From Nicotiana tabacum (Eukaryota; Streptophyta; Magnoliopsida; Solanales; Solanaceae): 64,000 bases of DNA. The notes beneath the pieces were generated by a model that saw nothing but the letters and a program-made list of their open reading frames with translations, searched no databases and was not told the DNA's origin. Position 1 is the first letter of the stretch, and every line of letters begins with the position of its first letter. The translations under genes and the position numbers were made by a program. The stretch covers positions 81,235,120 through 81,299,119 of the forward strand of contig NC_134094.1 of NCBI RefSeq assembly GCF_000715075.1, given 5' to 3'. This document shows, in pieces, positions 61,010-64,000 of the stretch.

Positions 61010-61727
61010 TGTGATGACCCGATAGGTCATCTTTAAATTTAACATTCAATTCTATGCTCTGAGACCTCGAATAGCACCATTTAGTATTCCTCGACTTATG
61101 TGCAAAATCCGTATATTTTTCTGGAAAGCTTTTATATGAAAAATTGATAAAAATGTGAAATAGTGATTTAAAACTCACTTAAGTTGACTTCGTTCAAAAT
61201 TTTGAGCAACCAGACCTGAATGTGTGTTTTGACGGTTTCGGTAGGTCCGTATCATAATTTGGGACCTGGGTGTATGCCCGAAATTTAATTTGGAGGTCCC
61301 TAGCTCAAGTTATCGCCATTTATTGAAAATTAGAAGTTTGAAAGCTTAAAGATTTTAAAGTTTGACCACAAATTGAATTTTATTGATATCAAGCTCGGAT
61401 TTGGATTCTGAAAGTTGGAATAGCTCCGTTATATCGTTTGGGACGTACATGCAGAAATTTAGGTCATTCCAGACTGTTTTGACGTGTTTCGGCGCGAGTT
61501 TTAGAATTACAATTTTCATAGATTCATTAAGTTTGAATCAAGGTGCAAATTGTAGTTTTGACGTCGTGATTTGAGACCCCGAGTAGGTCCGTATGATGTT
61601 TTAGGACTTATTGATATATTTGGTTGAAGTCCCGGGGGCCTCGAGTGAGTTTCGAATGGTTAACAGATCAAATTTGGGTTTAGAACAAAGCTGGGAATTT
61701 GCTGCCTACTGATGCAATCAGACCTGC

Positions 61728-62030
61728 GGAAATTATCTCACAGGTGCGAGCTCGCAGAAGCAGATTGGGAAGGGGCAAGGCTGTGTGCGCAGGTGTAGAG
61801 CCTTTGACGCATCTGCGAAGCCGCAAAAGCGGCTTGTCGACCGCAGATGCGCGTGTGACCGCAAAAGCGGATTGCTTGCGAGAAGCGAGTCCGCAGAAGC
61901 GGGAAGGCAACCCCAGAAGTGGAGGAAGGGCAGCCTTGGCAGGAACTGCAAATGCAGTGGATTCTTTGAAAAGGCGGAACCCCAGATGCGGTTAAATGTC
62001 CGCAGGTGCAAAAGTACTCGACATATTGCA
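61728..62030 (+). promoter_or_regulatory. CpG palindrome box in LTR H (CGCAGAAGCGG dialect)
   Basis: CCGCAAAAGCGG, CCGCAGATGCGC, CCGCAGAAGCGG and similar words, 720-1020 bp from the LTR start and about 90 bp upstream of GTAAGT. Confidence 0.6.
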
Positions 62031-62882
62031 AAAATAGATGGTTCCGACAATTTTTGTCATTTTGGACATTTCCAATATGGGTTGAGGCGATTTTTGAGCG
62101 AGAATTCATAGGAAAACTTGAGGTAAGTCACTTGTGATCAACATTAGTCAATAATATTTAATTACCATCAATTATTCCGACTAGATTACATGTTTTTGAG
62201 GTGAAATTCGAGGATTTAGGCCTAGGGATTTGAAAATAAGATTTGGGGATTTGAAGGTCGAGTTGATGTCGGAATTTGGTAAAATTTGTATGGTTGGACT
62301 CGTGGTTGAATGGGCATTCACATTTTGTAACTTTTGTAAGATTTCGAGATGTGGGCCCCACTATTGATTTTTGAATTGCGTTTCAGATTTTTATTGGAAA
62401 ATTTAGTATTTCATATAGAATTGATTTCTATAATTCGTGTTGAGTATATTGAATTATTTGTGACTATATTCGAGGCATTCAGACCCCAATTCACGAGGCA
62501 AAAGTTTATTGGAATCTTGAGTTGGTTGCAAAGCTAGGTAAGTGTCGTGGTTAACTTTGACTTGAGGGAGTAGGACTTGTTTGTCTATTTGCTACGTGAT
62601 TTAATGAGCGGGTACAACGTATATGTGAGGTGACGAGTACTTATGTGCTGTGGTTGAGTCAAAGCATGCAGGTGGAATTTGATCATTCTGAATAATTTCT
62701 TATTTAATTAAGATATTTCTGCTTAAGTTTATTATTATTTATTTGATCATTTCTCATGAAATTATTGCCAATTTAATTATTGTTGAATATTTGGAAGGTG
62801 AGGTCGGTATTCTGGTATTAAATTGATTGATACGTATGGATCCCAACATTTAAATACTCTTCCGAATTTATATTATCACTTT

Positions 62883-63205
62883 TATGGTAAGGAAGAGTGT
62901 AAAAGCACGAAGGGTGATGCCGTGCCGTTTATACTATTTATATTATTATTTTCATGGTAAGGAAGAGTGTAAAAGTACGAAGGGTGATGATGTGCCATTT
63001 TCACATTATTATGTATTGATTTATAAAGTGAGGAAGAGAGTCAAAGCACGAAGGGTGATGCCGTGCCATTTAAATTATTTATTCATCATATTGTGGCAAG
63101 AAAGAGAGTTAAAGCATGAAGGGTGATGTCGTGCCATTCATTGTATTTATTTATCATTTCATGGGAAAAATGAGAGTAAAAGCACGAAGGGTGGTGTCGT
63201 GCCAT
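62883..63205 (+). repeat. Five-unit GCACGAAGGGTGATGCCGTGC array
   Basis: Copies near 62883, 62957, 63028, 63094 and 63160, unit about 65-75 bp: GGTAAGGAAGAGTGTAAAAG then CACGAAGGGTGATGCCGTGCC. GCACG/CGTGC forms a stem. It is the reverse-orientation match of the array at 22386-22600. Confidence 0.92.
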
Positions 63206-63372
63206 TTTATTATTTCAGCTACCTATTTTGTTGTTGGTGAGTTATTTGGCTGCTACATGACACTTCCCTGGCTGAAAAGTTTTATACAATTTTCCTTCAT
63301 ATGTTCCCTCCAAAATTTGTAAAATTTTCTAATTAATGTGTTCAATATTGCTTTGTATTTGTATATACTTGC

Positions 63373-63448
63373 ACAGGTTGTTTACGTACGTGTCTTGTCA
63401 TAGCCTCGTCACAGGTTGTTTACGTACGTGTCTTGTCATAGCCTCGTC
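63373..63448 (+). repeat. Perfect 38 bp tandem duplication
   Basis: ACAGGTTGTTTACGTACGTG followed by TCTTGTCATAGCCTCGTC occurs twice with no mismatch (63373-63410 and 63411-63448), duplicating part of the conserved R-region block. Confidence 0.93.
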
Positions 63449-63923
63449 AGTACTTAGTCGAGGTTAGGCTCAACACTTATGGAGTACATGGGGTCAGTTG
63501 TACTCATACTATACTCGGCACTTCTTGTGAAGATTTTGGAGTTGGTCCCAACGGCGTACCATAGACTTACTCGGATTCAGCTACCCAGAGAAGACTTGAG
63601 GTATAACTGTACAACGTCCGCAGTTCTGAAGTCCTCTTCTACTTTATCTTAGCTGTGTATTATTTTTCAAACAACTTGAATTCTATTCAGACCTTTATTT
63701 GTATTATTCTAGTAGCTCGTGCACTTGTGACACCAGATTCGAGGATGTATTTGGATGATTCGGTTGTTATGGTTTTCCGCACTTTATTTCAGTAATTGAA
63801 TTTCATTTAATTTGATTTGTTTAAAGAAAATGGTTAAGATTATTCTAATTTTGGCTTGCCTAGCAAGTAAAATATTAGGCGCCACCACGGTCCCGAAGGT
63901 GGGAATTTAGGGTCGTGACAAGT

Positions 63924-63935
63924 TGGTATCAGAGC
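63924..63935 (+). other. Primer-binding site of element H
   Basis: TGGTATCAGAGC four bases after the LTR end GTGACA (63920). The element body continues past the window end. Confidence 0.93.
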
Positions 63936-64000
63936 CCTAGGTTACTTAGGTCTCACGAGTCATGAGCAAGCTTAGTAGAGTCTGAAGGATCGGTACAGAG
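63936..64000 (+). other. 5' leader of element H, partial
   Basis: Almost the same as 32391-32455 (AGCAAGCTTAGTAGAGTCTG and GAAGGATCG follow in both). gag would be expected about 140 bp beyond the window. Confidence 0.75.

Larger units (their letters stand above)
61010..63920 (+). mobile_element. 5' LTR of plus-strand Ty3/Gypsy element (LTR H, 2.91 kb)
   Basis: Starts TGTGATGACCCGATAGG inside the 5' LTR of copy C (left flank GTAAA) and ends GGGTCGTGACA before a primer-binding site. Features in order: CpG box (61728-62030, CGCAGAAGCGG dialect), GTAAGT at 62123 and 62538, GGTGACGAG at 62629, a five-unit hairpin array, the TCGTCACTAC-type block and a partly decayed hairpin near 63509. Its 3' third is very close to LTR F, but the CpG box and array are different. 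Confidence 0.92.

Noticed and set aside
1..64000. A new defence, biosynthetic or other multi-gene system
   Set aside because: No intact gene set is present; all coding similarity is to gag, pol and an extra ORF of LTR retrotransposons.

Overview
The window looks like plant nuclear heterochromatin, most likely Solanaceae and probably Nicotiana. I infer this from the Ty3/Gypsy LTR families, their U3 repeats of the type GATCGGGTTGCACGCCGCAA, and gag/pol sequences of plant Gypsy type; no database search was possible. I found no host gene, tRNA, rRNA, bacterial operon or CRISPR array. Nearly all 64 kb is nested LTR retrotransposons and their solo LTRs, mostly decayed.

Layout. 1-6831: internal noncoding part and 5' LTR of a minus-strand non-autonomous element (copy A), inserted in an older minus LTR (6832-7335 and 12375-14203). 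That older LTR is also split by a 5.04 kb Ogre/Tat-like LTR (7336-12374). 14218-20700: an LTR-like block carrying a ~1.5 kb tandem duplication and cut by a solo LTR (17828-20505, target duplication GTTAT). 20700-21638: AT-rich, unassigned. 21639-28643: a minus LTR split by a 4.14 kb solo LTR (23048-27188, target duplication GAAAC). 28644-29539: unassigned promoter-like sequence with paired palindromes. 29540-33768: plus-strand element with LTR, primer-binding site and decayed gag, broken by non-autonomous copy B (33769-40717). 40718-45784: a truncated plus LTR containing another solo LTR (42633-45442). 45785-51582: remnant of a Tat-lineage element, with protease/RT/RNase H on the minus strand and an intron-containing extra ORF on the plus strand. 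51583-55815: 3' LTR and integrase end of a minus-strand Gypsy element with a probable chromodomain (Tekay/Del-like). 56139-61009: short non-autonomous gag-only element (copy C). 61010-64000: complete plus LTR, primer-binding site and leader of another element that runs off the window.

The LTRs share an unexpectedly consistent plan although they belong to several families and both strands. From the LTR 5' end this is: a TGTRAYGACCCG start; at ~550-1175 bp (mostly ~700-1040) a CpG-rich box of short palindromes; in some copies a TATA box; two GTAAGT donor-like sites; a GGTGACGA block; a family-specific tandem array of hairpin-forming units; a conserved TCGTCACTAC block followed by a CTGCAC-loop-GTGCAG hairpin; and a GTCGTGACA end next to a TGGTATCAGAGC primer-binding site. 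Together with a CAG/ATG acceptor-like junction at the gag start, this suggests a spliced leader and a modular, fast-changing promoter. These are inferences from sequence alone.

No intact autonomous element is present. The plus-strand gag has stops and a frameshift, the integrase and Tat pol are broken, and copies A, B and C lack pol.
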